In this document: piece by piece, positions 45,601 through 57,420 of the stretch | Numbering within the stretch: the first letter of the stretch is position 1 | Layout of the letters: each line of letters opens with the position of its first letter | NCBI GenBank assembly: GCA_013180625.2 | Contig: SNVD02011145.1 | Span: 124,001-188,000, forward strand | DNA from: Boswellia sacra | Taxonomy: Eukaryota > Streptophyta > Magnoliopsida > Sapindales > Burseraceae | DNA length: 64,000 bases | Direction of reading: 5' to 3' | The notes under the pieces: model-generated | The model's input: only the letters and a program-made list of their open reading frames with translations | Told to the model about the DNA's origin: nothing | Databases searched by the model: none | Position numbers and translations under genes: made by a program

Positions 45601-45987
45601 ACATTCTTCGCTATGAATATTGTGAAGATTGAATCACGCAATCGAATGGGAGATGAATGGATGAATGATAGCTTGCTTGCATACATTGAGAAAGATGTTT
45701 TTGATGGCATTGACAATGAGATAATAATGTAACGTTTTCAAAATATGAAAACTCATGGGGGACAGTTATGATTTTGTATTGTTGAATAAATTAACTATCA
45801 CATTTTAATATTTTAGATTTTGTTTTATTGTTTTAGGATTTATTCTAAGGAGTAAGGTTCCTTATATCCCTCTAAGTGTATTTTTTTCCAATTTTCAATG
45901 AATTTTTTTATTGTTTATCAAAGAAATTATAAAAATTTAAAAATGCTAAAGTGCCCCCCCTTTGACAAAATCCTGGGTCCGCCACTG
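42691..45987 (+). mobile_element. hAT element with near-complete transposase, 3.3 kb
   Basis: The 8-bp TSD CATACAAC (42,683-42,690 and 45,988-45,995) is perfect. The TIRs are CATAGGCGAACCCA and, reversed, CAGTGGCGGACCCA. Runs of G near the left end and of C near the right end add to the inverted symmetry. It carries one plus-strand transposase gene. Confidence 0.95.
43410..45732 (+). pseudogene. hAT transposase, TTF-zinc-finger / DUF4371 / hAT-dimerisation type (one frameshift)
   Basis: The start ATG at 43,410 (MERYFKRKSTSELASS) is chosen because family members begin this way. A TTF-type zinc finger region (about residues 80-170) includes WFDEYTNWLEYS, DALFCLCCYLF and FSNWKKKERLKDHVGG. DUF4371 and the RNase-H-like core follow, with IIVDESRDISFKEQMAI, RGQGYDGAINMQGEFNG and HYFAHQFQLALVVVAK. 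The second frame (from about 44,600) gives WVSSVFNVVGASAKRRD, RPGDTRWSSHYNSL, IDMQLQELNNCF and the hAT dimerisation tail LPVATATIERTFFAMNIVK and RNRMGDEWMNDSLLAYIE. The two frames are joined at a run of 13 T (44,608-44,620). A short stretch near 45,200-45,240 also reads better in another frame. It would catalyse hAT excision and insertion in the nucleus. Confidence 0.9.
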
Positions 45988-46069
45988 CATACAACTCCAT
46001 TACTCTCTCCATGACGTCTACCCGCCCGCCATTCATTGTTCCTTGAATGAATTTAAAATCTGTTAACAA

Positions 46070-46215
46070 CTAGTAACAAGTGAATTATTGTTCATGAATT
46101 AAAAAGCTTCAAGGTTAAGTTTTTGTTTTGTTCTTGAGTATTTTTAGCTTTTATCATGTGTTTTGCATTTATTTTACAGTATTTAGGTTGATTAAAGAGA
46201 TTAACATGATGCTAC
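46070..46215 (+). repeat. LTR-start fragment of an Athila-like element (left copy)
   Basis: Shares AAGTGAATTATTGTTCATGA, AGCTTCAAGGTTAAGTTTTT, TTAGCTTTTATCATGTGTTT and GATTAAAGAGATTAA with 50,187-50,335. The match ends near 46,212, so the rest of this LTR was lost or replaced. Confidence 0.7.
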
Positions 46216-47373
46216 TTTGAAATATTAAAAAAAAAAGTTTTGGCCACCTTTTTCATTTCAAACACTCACCACCTCTCCAAAAACTCTTATCTCTAATTCA
46301 TCATTGACACAATTCCTCTCTTTTGAGCCTGATTAATTGCCTCCGAGCCAAGCCTATCGTTGATTTGAGTCACTTCCTTCACAAATCAAGCTCGATTTTC
46401 CAAGAAAAAAGCTTCAAGTGTTTAGGGGGTGACTAGCCATAGAGGAACGAGCTCTTCTAGGTTCATGTAAGTGTATTTTGGTTCTTTCTTGTTCATTAGT
46501 TCAGTATAATGGCTGTGGAATCATGTTGGACTTCGATTCTCATACGATACTCATGAAATGATGATGTAATCAGGAAAATAATGTCCATTGCTTTCTAATC
46601 TTTAGACATTAAGTTTAAATTTCTGTTGGGAGTTCATCGCTTGGTGCTGTGAAGCATTCTTGTGGCCTTGTGCATTATTGGATTTTGTTAGATAACTCTA
46701 GCTGTTGAGGACTTTTTATCTTGATTGTGTTAATTATTGATTTCCTTGCATTTGGGTGATTATGTGGATTTGATTTCCAAGTAATTCATTATAAAAATTG
46801 TGGGTGTTCTATAACTTTGCTCAAGCATAGTAATCGTTGGATTTATGTGCGCTTCCTGGTTGTCGTTGTGATGCTTGGTGTATGAGAAAATTTGGTCTAA
46901 ACTGAACTATTAGTTTGGGAAGTTGGTGGTGGTGTTTGTACCATGGAGTAAATTGTGGATGTGTGGCTACTTGATTTTTTAATTCGATTGGGGAAGTGCT
47001 GTGTTTTGCATATTTGAAAAATTCGTTGCATATTTGGATAATAATTTAGGTATAATTTTGCACTACCTTTTATCGTGAGATATTGGCATATTTGTTTGTG
47101 TTTAGTGGTTGAATCAAGGTGTTAACTATTCCCTCTAGATGATATTAGTGCAACTTTTTGCCGTAATTTGTATTTGCTTGTGTTTTTGTCTCATTGGCTA
47201 GAAGGTGTTGGATTACATAGTGGAGTTTTATTATGCTTGCGGAGATTATTTCAATTAATTTTGAAGTATCTATGACTAATTAAAAATAGTGTTGGCTTGA
47301 AAAGAAGTTATGTGTGCTATATTGATAATTTGGGAGAGTATTGTGTTTTTGGAATTGCTTGGTTGGTTTTGTC
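46216..47373. other. Leader region of the Athila-like element, no gene
   Basis: T-rich non-coding text between the LTR fragment and the plant-transposon-domain protein. No primer site is confidently seen. Confidence 0.4.
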
Positions 47374-48541
47374 ATGGCTCCTAAATGCAAGAAGACAAAA
47401 ACTGGTTTCGCCTCCAAAGCACCATCCGTACATGATCGCTCTATTTTTGTTAGCGCCAAGGCAGCGAAGAGATTTCAAAGGCAGTTGGTTGACAAGATTT
47501 GCATTAAAGAAAAAGGAGTTGATGTTAATGATGATCATGTCTTGACTGTTTTTCTGAGGCGACGATAGGTTAAATTTTTTAACAGCCAAAGGCTGCAGTT
47601 GTTCCAGTAGTGGAAGAATTTTATGCAAATGCTAAAAATCTCAGAAATTACCAAGTTTTTGTGCGAAAGAAGACTATGTCTTCTAGTGCAACCTCCATCG
47701 ATCGTTTTTTTTGCTTGTCTCTAATGGACAATTATGAATATCAAGCCTATGAGTAGTTCATAGACTATGATCAGATAATTTATTTTTTTGCTCCTGGTGC
47801 ACCATGGAAGTTGACAAATGATGGGAAAATCAATTTATTCAACAAAAGTGTTCTAAGTGCTAGGCGAAAAGCACTCTTTCTTTTTTTTTTTATTTGTGCT
47901 AAGTTATTACCCACTATACACATCAGTGAGGTTACTAGGGAGAGGACAATGCTTTTTCATGCTCATGACCTGGGCTTGTCGATTGATGTGGGCCATGTGA
48001 TCTAGGATTCGATTTGTCAAATTCTTCAAGGGTCTACTACAAGTGGCTTACCATATCTCCATCTTGTTACAGGATTGTGCAAAGGAGCTGGAGTTAAGTG
48101 GGATGCGAATGAGGAGCTTCTTCACCCTTGATCAATTTTGAATAAACATTTTTTCAAGTCACTCAAGAATTTGGCAGCAGTACTTGATGTTCCACCTTGA
48201 TTTCCTAGGCAGTTGACCATACCTAAATAGATGGATCGATTTGAGACTAAGCTTTGACATGTGTGACAAATTGCTGACTTTTTGCTAGCATGTCACCAGG
48301 CTTTACATAGGATGTTTATTAGCCAGAGGGCCTCTCCAGATTTGTTTCCTCAGCCACCAGAGTTTGGTATTGACCTGCAGCCCACCGAAAAGCTTGGTGA
48401 CGATTTGACACACCTAGATGATGATGCTGACACCCATGGTGATGATTTTGCATTTACAGGGGCTAAGAGTGAGGGTGATATTGATATGTGCACAGTTCTT
48501 GGTGATGACATTGAGAGTGATAATCCTGCTCTCAACCTATG
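47374..48541 (+). pseudogene. Plant-transposon-domain protein of an Athila-like element (broken)
   Basis: The start MAPKCKKTKTGFASKAPSV is followed by FVSAKAAKRFQRQ. After a shift it reads VVPVVEEFYANAKNL, APGAPWKLTNDGKIN, FFFICAKLLPTIHISEVTRE, LGLSIDVGHVI and LVTGLCKGAGVKWDANEELL. These match the putative plant transposon protein domain common in Athila-type and related LTR elements. An acidic C-terminal part (DDLTHLDDDADTHGDD) ends at 48,541. Function is unknown; it is probably a structural protein of the retroelement. There are stops near 47,568, 47,755, 48,004 and 48,131. Confidence 0.8.
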
Positions 48542-50186
48542 ATTGTTTCTTCTTCAGGGCAGTTTCCTCTTCTTCTATATATATAGATATTTTAATTTTT
48601 TTTTGGTCTCATGCACGTTAAGGACACTGTGCTAATTAAGTTTGGGGGTGTGTTTATTGCTTGCTTTTGTTACTTTTTGAATTCAAAGTTTTGTTATTTG
48701 TTTTGTTTAGGGTTTTGTCTATTTCATTTCTATAATGTGAAAAAAAAATTGTTTTGTTTTGTTTGACATGTTATGGCTAATGATAGGATTATGATTGATT
48801 GATGCATAACTCAGGGAAATTGAGAAATATTGCATGAAATCTGTGTGCTTGATTCACTTTTTGGTTTTGTTACATTCTTGATTCCTTAAACACAAAATGA
48901 GCACATTAAACCATTATCATAGATTTGTTTGTGGATTTAGGGAAAGTTTATGTGATTTAAATGTTCACTAGATTTCAATGAATTCTAGAATCTATTTGAT
49001 TGTCACTGGAGGTGAAATCTTAGGCTACACAATATTAGGGAAATGATTTAGGCAATTTTTGGATCGTTTGTGCCTTTCAAGGCAACCTTTTATCAAAATT
49101 ACTGCCTAGTTGTCCCTTTTGAGCCAATTAAACCTTTTTTTTTTTTGATAACTCACTAAATTTATCCTAGCCTCCACTAAAAAAATTATGAAACAATGAC
49201 CATTACTCATGAGCATACAACTCATCAAGATTTGGCAATATGTAAAAAGTAAAGCTTGGATGTGGGAATTTAAAGGGAGGTTCGGAGGAGTGATGAGTGG
49301 TTATACATAGTGAGTTTGTTCTTCGATAAAATATTAGTAGTTTTGTAATTGTCTTCTTCCAATTTAAAAAAAAAACTATGGGTAAGTTTGATTTTGTAGC
49401 ATTCTTGGCTTGAGCAATTAGGCCTGTAGAGGTGTCTTAATATCTAATATCGTAAAGCCAATTGGTTTGGGAGTTATTAGCCCAAAGCTCGTTACTTGGA
49501 TTAAGGAGAAAGCTTAAGAGAATTGAACATTGCATTATCCATTAAAAAAAGGGTAAGAACAATTGAAAAGAAAGGAAGATTAAGGCTTGGTTATGTAAAT
49601 ATATTTGAGAAAAATAAGTAGAGGAGCTTTATTGGGAAAAGTTGAGTTGTTTTAGTGCAATATGGTTGTGTTAGATGGAAATCTAGATTGGTTTGCTTGC
49701 TTATTAGGTACCTGTAAATTAACTTTTATCCATAGCCTTTTTACCTTAGCCAAATATTACAAGCCAATTCAAAACCTATTTGATCCTTGATGATTGTGTG
49801 GTCTAGATTAGTGGAGAGTGACATGACAACCAGGCTTATGAAGTTCAAATTTCTTTGCAATTAGATTTAGAGATGAAATTGATTCTTTTTGTTGCACCTC
49901 ATCAAAATTGGGAACAATGATATGAGATTGGCTATTCATACACATTTGAGGAATTGGAAATGAACTTGACTGATTTTTGAGATGAAATTCTAGATGATTT
50001 GCATGTTTGAAATTTCTTGGAGTTATAAGTATTACAATCTTTAAGGCCATTCACAACATCAATTAGTCCAATGTTTATGTGTGTTTGCTTTATTAATTGT
50101 TTTTAGTTCTAGATTTGTCTTTAGTTTATTTGTCTTTCTTTTTGTTTTGCTCGAGGACTAGCAAAATATTAAGTTTGAGGGTGTTT
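48542..50186 (+). mobile_element. Athila-like 3' non-coding region
   Basis: Begins with AAGTTTGGGGGTGTGTTTAT and ends with GCTCGAGGACTAGCAAAATA and TAAGTTTGAGGGTGTTTGAT, typical wording before an Athila 3' LTR. It aligns loosely with 57,800-58,700. Confidence 0.65.
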
Positions 50187-50408
50187 GATAAGTGAATAAT
50201 TGTTCATTAATTAAATAGCTTCAAGGTTTAGTTTTTGTTTAGTTCTTGAGTATTATTAGCTTTTATCATGTCTTTTGTGTTTATTTTGCAGTGCTTAGAT
50301 TGATTAAAGAGATTAATGGGTTTTAAGATGAAATCATGCAAGAAAGCTTCAAGTTTCTTAGCATTTTGCATGGAACCATAGGAAGCCAGATAGTGTGTTA
50401 AAGGCCAT
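50187..50408 (+). repeat. Athila-like 3' LTR start, cut by a Tat LTR
   Basis: Starts TGATAAGTGAATAATTGTTC and continues to 50,408, where the Tat-family LTR begins. The rest of this LTR is not seen downstream in the window. Confidence 0.65.
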
Positions 50409-52263
50409 TATAGACACGAAATTTTTGAGGTTTGATGATGAAACGAAGATGAATGTCAAGCAAGAAAAATGACCAAGAAGAAGAGAAGGGTGAGAAGAAG
50501 TTGGTGAAGGGTCTTAAAAACTAACACGTGACTTTGAAAAATCACAGAAATTAATCCAAGAGGAATCTAATGATAAGTCATACACCGTCACGAAGCTACG
50601 GATGTCTAGTTTTCATAAAAATTCATAATTGCAAATAAAATTTGAATTCAAGAAGTTATGCATGATCGAAGGAACAAATGTTTGAAGGGACTACATCAAA
50701 GGATGACAAAAAAGGAAGGGGCCGAAGGGACATTGATTGGCTGGCCATCAAACAAGCGTCCGGCCATCTGATAGCGACCTGACTATTGGCTGATGGCCAA
50801 CCAGCTATCAGATAACCACCCAACCGTTTGGAGATGGCCGCCCGGCTCTTTGTGGCTTATTTTCAGAAATTAGCCTTTAAACCTTCCTTTTTCATCTCCA
50901 CCCCTCTCCTATATAAACCCCCTTTCTCTCACTTTGTAATTCACACCAATTATCGAATACAATTATCTCTTCTCCCTCTTGAAGACACGCTCGAGAATTC
51001 GAGAAGTCTTTTCCGGTATAAATATTTTTAGGCATTTTATTGCTCTAAACCCGGAAAGGGTACGTCTTGAGAGTAGAATTCTCTCCTCCCTCTCATTCTC
51101 TCTTTTATTTTTCTTACTTAGAAGAAGCATGTTTAAGGTTTATTTTTATGCATAGGAGCATGTTTAGGGTTATTATAAATTGTGCTAACCCAATTTGTTT
51201 TGCAAGATAGATAAGCATGTCGAAGTAAGGCCACAATCTTTCATTTTTTAGAATCATGCTTAGGAATTTATTTTCTTTGCAAATGCTTAGAATCATGTCT
51301 AAGAGTACATGCTTAGAATAGTGCTTAAGAGAACATGATTAGAATTATCCTAGAAAAATTTACTCGCTTGAATGAATGCTAGGAAATAGCATAAAATAGG
51401 TAAGAATTACTGTTTTGCCCTTGAATTGCTTGTTTTCTGATGATTGCTTGAATTAGGCTAGAATATACCACGAATACCATGTTTAGGTTAGAATATACCA
51501 TGAATGACATTTAGACTAGAAATGCCATGATAATTGATGTGAATTATGCTAGGATAAGCAATGGGTAGAATTGCCATGATAGAATTTATCAAAATCGAGG
51601 CTAGAATGCCATGATATTAGATTATGGCTTTATCTGATATATAATTTATTTCTCTATTTATGAATGTTTTAAGAAGTATAATTGTGTGATGCCATGGAAT
51701 GATGGTGGACTCACATTGGTGGTGAAAGGCCATTACTTAGAATGAATATTTAAACATATGAATGTATGCAATATTTCATTACTTTATTGTTGAATAATAA
51801 TTTTTGTAATCCTCTCCCATTTCCCCATGTATGAAACGAAATATAATCTATTCTCCTCCCTCTTTCTTTGTATGAATACACAATTTTTTTGATTGAATAA
51901 TCACCTCATATATTTAATAAAGATAAAAACGGAAACATGTGCATAAAACGAACAATTTAACTTGACTAAATAACGAACAAGCTATTTCTATTTGGTATTT
52001 CTTAAGTGAAGACTGGATTAACATCTGGGCAGGTCGAAAGACTCGTACCTAACTTCTCGAACCTATCTATGAATGGATGAGAGTAGTTTTGGTCCCGAAG
52101 CAAGGGATCAGATTGTCCCCATTCATTCCTAATTGAATAATTGGGTGGCGACTCCTTTCTCTAGATGTGCCCATGGCTTGTTTGTTTCCTTACGTCTCGA
52201 AAGAGGCTTTGACACAATGTCGTGGTCGCAAACGCTTTGACGGGATGAAAACCCTGTTCACAG
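50409..52263 (+). repeat. Tat-family LTR, copy 1 of the right-hand cluster
   Basis: Begins TATAGACACGAAATTTTTGA and ends CCCTGTTCACA. It has a TATA box near 50,910 and aligns along its length with 5,161-7,175 and 53,141-55,048. Confidence 0.85.
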
Positions 52264-52264
52264 T

Positions 52265-52283
52265 GGCAACTCCACTGGGGATA
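52265..52283 (+). other. Primer binding site, copy 1
   Basis: TGGCAACTCCACTGGGGAT lies one base after the LTR. It is not the usual initiator-Met site; its wording resembles the tRNA-Arg-type site reported for Ogre/Tat elements, which is inference from memory. Confidence 0.55.
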
Positions 52284-53140
52284 AGAGAAATTGATTCTGA
52301 TGAGAATACCAAATTCTAATACCTCATGTTGATATAATGAGTCCTTGCATCACTACACTTTTGCACATAATGAGCACGAATTGCTTAAAACTAGCCGTGT
52401 GGCATTGGCATGAGAAGTATTTGGCTCCATTCGACCCTTAGACGACTCATGTTAGTGTCACCACTTTTGAGCACTTACTATTGAATTGGTATAAAAAGCG
52501 ACAGGCCCAAAGGGGTATCTCTCGCTCAAAGGAGCCCAGACCATTGGACCCTTGAGACTCAAGCCCATATGGATGACTCTATAAATTTTCAATAGGATGA
52601 ATATCCAAAACCCATGTTGAACTGCATGTCTATAGATGTAAATTTTTCATGATTAGAATAACATCAACTCAAACCACATAAAACCATGAATAAATGCCAC
52701 ATGTCAAGTCACCTAGAAGAATAAAATGGGAACATGTGCCATAAGTTAAGGTTATCATGACGTTTTGAAAACCATGTTATTATAATCATGAAGAATCTAA
52801 CATAAACATGAATGTTAGAATTAGAAGAGAGAATCTTGCATTCCCACATCCTATGATGATGACTTGGGAATGAGGCCAAAAATTCTAGAAAAAGAGACTC
52901 AACCTCACGTGTGTGGGAGAAATAAGGTTTGAAGGCTGAAAGCATGTCTACGCTCATGTATGAGCATGCATCATATGATGCATACATGTATGGCATTAAC
53001 ACCTTTGTTTTGCAACCATTATAGCTTGGGTTAGACGAGGTGGATGTTTGACAAGGCAAGACGAACCTATTGATGAAATGGCCGCGCCCAATAACAATAA
53101 TGCAGAAATGGTCCAATTGAGAGATGACATGATCGTACTT
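52284..53140 (+). mobile_element. Tat leader region, copy 1 (truncated by the next LTR)
   Basis: Aligns with 55,069-55,915 (for example ATATAATGAGTCCTTGCATC, CCCATTGGCACTCT-like blocks and CAACCATTATAGCTTGGGTT). It stops at ATGATCGTACTT, where the next LTR begins. Confidence 0.75.
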
Positions 53141-55048
53141 TGTACACACTAAATTTTTGAGGCTCGATGAAGGAATGAAGATGAATATTGAGCAAATATA
53201 ATGACCAAAATGCCCTTTGAGGCCATGAAAGGAAAGGTGAGCCGGAGTTGGTGAAAGATCTCGAAAATTGATATATGAATTAAAAAAATCATAAAAAAAA
53301 ATCGAGGAGGAATCTAATGGTGATCCATATGCCATTGCAAAGCTATATATGCCTAGTTTTCGTAGAAATTTACGGATCACAAATCCGAGTTGAACTCAAA
53401 AAGTTATAAGTAATTGAATACATAAAGGTCAGAAAGGACTGCATTACAAAATTATAAAATGGGAAAGGTCAAACAGCAAGTGCACTGTTCACATGTTTTT
53501 GTTTATCCAGATCCTACATTCGTTTTTTATCACTTTTTTACTCCAACGAAAGCCTATATAAGCATACCTTGAGCACATTTCTCAAGGCATCCAGAAATCC
53601 TTTCTCTCTCTCTGTTTAGGACACACTTGTGAGAATTCCAAAGAGTCATTTCTAGTTTAATATTTTTCGGACATTTTATATTGCTCTTAACCCGAAAAAA
53701 GTACGTCTTGAGAGCAGTTTTCTCTTCTCTCTCATATTTTCTTCTTTATTTTTCTTACTTAGAATTAAGTATGTTTAGGTTTATTTGTGCTTAGAATAAG
53801 TATGTCTAGGATTTATTTTGATGCTTAGAAGCATGTTTAGGATTTTATGAATTGTCTAAACCTTATTTGTTTTGTAAGATGGATAAGCGTGTCAAGGTAA
53901 GTCCGCTATCTCTCCTTTATTAGAATCACGCTTAGGAGTTTAATTTCTTTGCGATTGTTTAGAAACGTGTTTAGGAGTACATGCTTAGAATCATGATCAA
54001 GAGCACATGATCAGAATCATGCTAGGAAAACTTATTTGCTTTGATATATGTCAGGAAATAGCATAGAATAGGTAAGAATTATCGTTTTGCCGTTGAATGT
54101 CTTGTTGGAGCTAGAATAGCTATGATTGATTTCAATTGTTTGAATTAGACTAGAATATGCCATGAGAATCATGTTTAGGCTACAATATGCTATTAATGCC
54201 ATGTTTAGGCTAGAAATGCCATGATAATAGATATGAATTATGATAGGTCGAATGCCACGATAGAAGTTATCAAATCTAGGCTAAAATGCTATAATATTAG
54301 ATTATGGCTTTGTTTGATTTATAATTTGTTCATTTATGAATGTACGAATATACCATAATTAGAAGTATAATTTAATGATTGTATAATACCATGAAAGTAG
54401 CTTGATAAGCATTAAATAGACTCATATGTGATGGTAAGGAATTCACTATTTTTTAATGTTGAATTGAATGTCCTGATATGCATGAATATGTTTTCTATTA
54501 TTGAATGTTTTAATCGTATAAATGAATGAATGTTATATTAGATGTGTTAAAGTAGAATTTACTTTATTGTTGAATAACAACTAGTGTAATTCTCTTCCCA
54601 TTCCCACATGTTTGAAATGAATTGTAACTTTATTCTCCTCCCTCTTTCTTTATATGAATATATAATTATTTTTTTTATTGAATAATCACCTTGTATGACT
54701 AAAGAAGATAAAATGAATAATGTGTGCATAAAACGAACAATCTAAGCAGACTAAGTAAAAACAAGAGATATTCCTTTTGGTATTTCCCAAGTGGAGGCTG
54801 GATTTATATCCGATAGGGTCGAAAGACTTGTACCTAACTTTCTGAATCCATCTCTGAAGGAATGAGGGTAGTTAGGCCTCGAAGTGAGGGGTCAGATCAC
54901 CCTCATTCGTTCCTAATTGAATAATTGGGTGATGACTCCTTTCTCCAGATATGCCCATGGTTTATTTTTGTTCCCTTAAGTGTCAAAAGAGGCTTTGACA
55001 CAGTGTCATGGTCGCAAATGCTGTGGAGGGATGAAAGCCCCGTTCACA
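53141..55048 (+). repeat. Tat-family LTR, copy 2 (5' LTR of the right-hand element)
   Basis: Begins TGTACACACTAAATTTTTGA and ends CCCCGTTCACA, with CTATATAAG near 53,551. It is closest to 62,889 onward, which shares the CACATTGGTTTTTCATCAC-type U3 text, so those two are the likely LTR pair. Confidence 0.85.
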
Positions 55049-55049
55049 A

Positions 55050-55068
55050 TGGAGATTCCATTGGGGAT
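55050..55068 (+). other. Primer binding site, copy 2
   Basis: TGGAGATTCCATTGGGGAT is the degenerate counterpart of 52,265-52,283. Confidence 0.5.
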
Positions 55069-55999
55069 AGATTCTGATGGAAATACCAAATCATAATACC
55101 TTGTGTTGATATAATGAGTCCTTGCATCGCTGCACTTTTACACACAATGAGCACAAACTGCCTAAACTAGTCGTGTGACATTGGTATGAGAAGTCTTTGG
55201 CTCCATTCGACCCCTAGACAACTCATGTTGAAGTCACTACCTTTGAACACGTACCATTGAATTGGTATAAAAAGATACCAGCCCAAGGGTACATCTCTCG
55301 CTCAAAAGAGCCCAGACCATTAGACCTTTGAGACTCAAGCCTATGTAGATGACTCTATAAATTTTTAAGAGGATGAATATCCAAAATTGATATTAAATTG
55401 CATGTCTATGGATGTAAATTTTCCATGATTAGAATAACATCAACTGAAAATCTCATGGAACCATGAACGGATACCACATGTCAAGTCACCCATAAGAATA
55501 AGATGGGAATGTGTGTTGTAAGTTAAGGTTATCACGACGTTTTGAAAATCATGTTATGATAATCATGAAGAATCCAACATCAACATGAATGTTAGAATTA
55601 GGAGAGAGAATCTTGCATTCCTACATCCCATGATGATGTCTTGAGAATGAAGCCAAAAATCCTAGGAAAAGAGACTCAACCTCATGTGTGTGGGAGCAAT
55701 ATGGTTGGAAGGCTGAAAGCGTGTCTATACACTTGTATGAGCATGCATCATATTATGCATACATGCATGCATGCATGGCATTAACACCTTTGTTTTGCAA
55801 CCATCATAGCTTGGGTTAGACGAGGTGGTCGTTTGACAAGGCAAGAAGAACCCGTTGATGAAATAGTTGCACCCAACAACAACAATGCTAAAGTACCCAA
55901 TTGAGATCTGACACGACCACACTCCAACAAGAAGTGGCCTAACTTGTTAAACCTCTACGGAGTAGGCCCAACTGTATGAACCAATCTCCACTTGAGGGT
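55069..55999 (+). mobile_element. Tat leader region, copy 2
   Basis: Non-coding leader between the primer site and gag, matching copy 1 at 52,284-53,140 and continuing past its break point. Confidence 0.7.
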
Positions 56000-56752
56000 A
56001 ATGGTGGTAAAAATGGCGAGACAAGCCAAGACAGAGACTGGGGAAAAAACCCAATCAATCAAGAAGAATCCAAATCGGTCAAGTAGTTAATCAAGAAGAT
56101 GGAGAAGGCTCAATCCCTCTTGAAGAAGAAGGGGTTAAAAGGAGTCGAAGACCTAGACGACATTTTGCTCATTGAGGACAACGATTTGCCTTCTAAATTT
56201 AGCATGTCAAACATGCCTAAGTTTAATGGCGAGGGTAATCTGAAGACATATCTAAGATAGTATGTAGCCGTCATGGTTACCACTCCTTTTTTCAAGGAGC
56301 ACATATTGAGATACTTCATGCTATCCCTAGAAAATGATGCAGTAGTGTGGTACCATGACCTCCTTAAGAGAATTCGAAAAGATTGGGAAGAGCTATCCGA
56401 ACATTTTGTAAAACAATATCGCCATAACACCCAATTGGGGGTAACTTTGAGAGATTTGGAGACGATAAGTCCAAAGCCCAATGAGACTTTCTCAAAATAT
56501 CTAGTCCGTTGGAGGGCCAAAGCTACCAAGATGATCACAAGGCCCATGGAGAAGGATCAAGTCCGTTTGGTGATCAATGGAGCTCATGCCTTCATCAGTG
56601 ATAGGCTTATAGGCTTTCTAATCAAGACATTCGAAGATTTGTGTGATTCGAGCATTCAAATAGAAGATTTGGAGGCCAGGCAGAGGAGAAGCAACAACAG
56701 AAATCAAGAACATTATGACCAATCCAACGGGTCAGACAATGATGATGCATAA
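56000..56752 (+). pseudogene. gag: Tat/Ogre-type gag (N-terminal and core part)
   Basis: Reads LPSKFSMSNMPKFNGEGN then KTYLR, stop (near 56,258), YVAVMVTTPFFKEHILRYF, then NDAVVWYHDLLKRIRKDWEE, HFVKQYRHNTQLGVTLRDLE, NETFSKYLVRWRAKATKM and FEDLCDSSIQIEDL. This is the retrotrans_gag domain as found in Tat/Ogre elements. It would form the particle shell. The 159-codon stretch from 56,273 is open to the stop at 56,750-56,752, but no zinc knuckle or pol follows. Sequence changes to an Athila-like segment instead. Confidence 0.88.
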
Positions 56753-57193
56753 GTGCATCCTTGATAAAAGACTTGACTAACAATAGGAGAATTCCTAATT
56801 TAGAGAAAGAATAATGATGTTTTGAAAATTCTTTGTCTTAAGAATAATACGAGAGTTGCGTATTCTTTTGATGATTGATAAAATCTTGATACTCATTAGA
56901 AATAAATTTTTGGTAATACATGAGATTGTGTGTTTACATGCTTGACTAGGGATGGCAAAACCCGGGGCCGGGGCCGGGGCCGACGATCCCCGACCCCGGC
57001 CCCGGCCCCGGCCTTCAATTCCAACCCCGGTCCCGGGAAATTCCCCGGAATTTTTTTTCCGGGGCTGAGGCCGGGGTACCCCGGGCGGAGCCGGGTTTTT
57101 CAATAACCTAGGATTAAAACCCGGGTTATATAATTTTTTTAAATTCTGATTCTTTTTTATTCTGTTTATATATATATTACAGATATTTTTCAA

Positions 57194-57275
57194 GCAAAGT
57201 GGGTTATAGCCCAGCGGCCCATAGCTTTATGGTTTAAAATGGGAGCTTGGGTTCGAATCCCATATAATGCAAATC
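57194..57275 (+). ncRNA. tRNA-like module 1 inside the hAT
   Basis: An A-box-like TAGCCCAGCGG (57,207-57,217) and a perfect B-box GGTTCGAATCC (57,250-57,260) lie 43 bases apart. The T arm TGGG-TTCGAAT-CCCA can pair. The acceptor stem is poor, so it is a tRNA-derived relic and not a working tRNA gene. Confidence 0.6.
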
Positions 57276-57339
57276 TTTTGAACTCTTTTGATTTAATAAA
57301 AGAATAATATACAAAGGTTTTCTATATTGCTTCTTTAAT

Positions 57340-57420
57340 GGCAAAGTGGGCTGTAGCCCAGGGGTAGCATACCTTAGCCTTGTTTGTTGAGGGAACGGGT
57401 TCGAATCTCCTTCATTGCAT
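57340..57420 (+). ncRNA. tRNA-like module 2 inside the hAT
   Basis: Begins GCAAAGTGGGCTGTAGCCCA, like module 1 (GCAAAGTGGGTTATAGCCCA). It has an A-box-like TAGCCCAGGGGT and a B-box GGTTCGAATCT (57,398-57,408). The two modules look like a tandem duplication. Confidence 0.6.

Noticed and set aside
52709..53380. 223-codon minus ORF
   Set aside because: It lies antisense across a Tat leader and the start of an LTR; the sister leader (55,725-55,922) keeps only a fragment, so it is probably fortuitous.
57194..57420. Functional tRNA genes
   Set aside because: A and B boxes are present but acceptor stems do not pair well; they are tRNA-derived modules inside a hAT.
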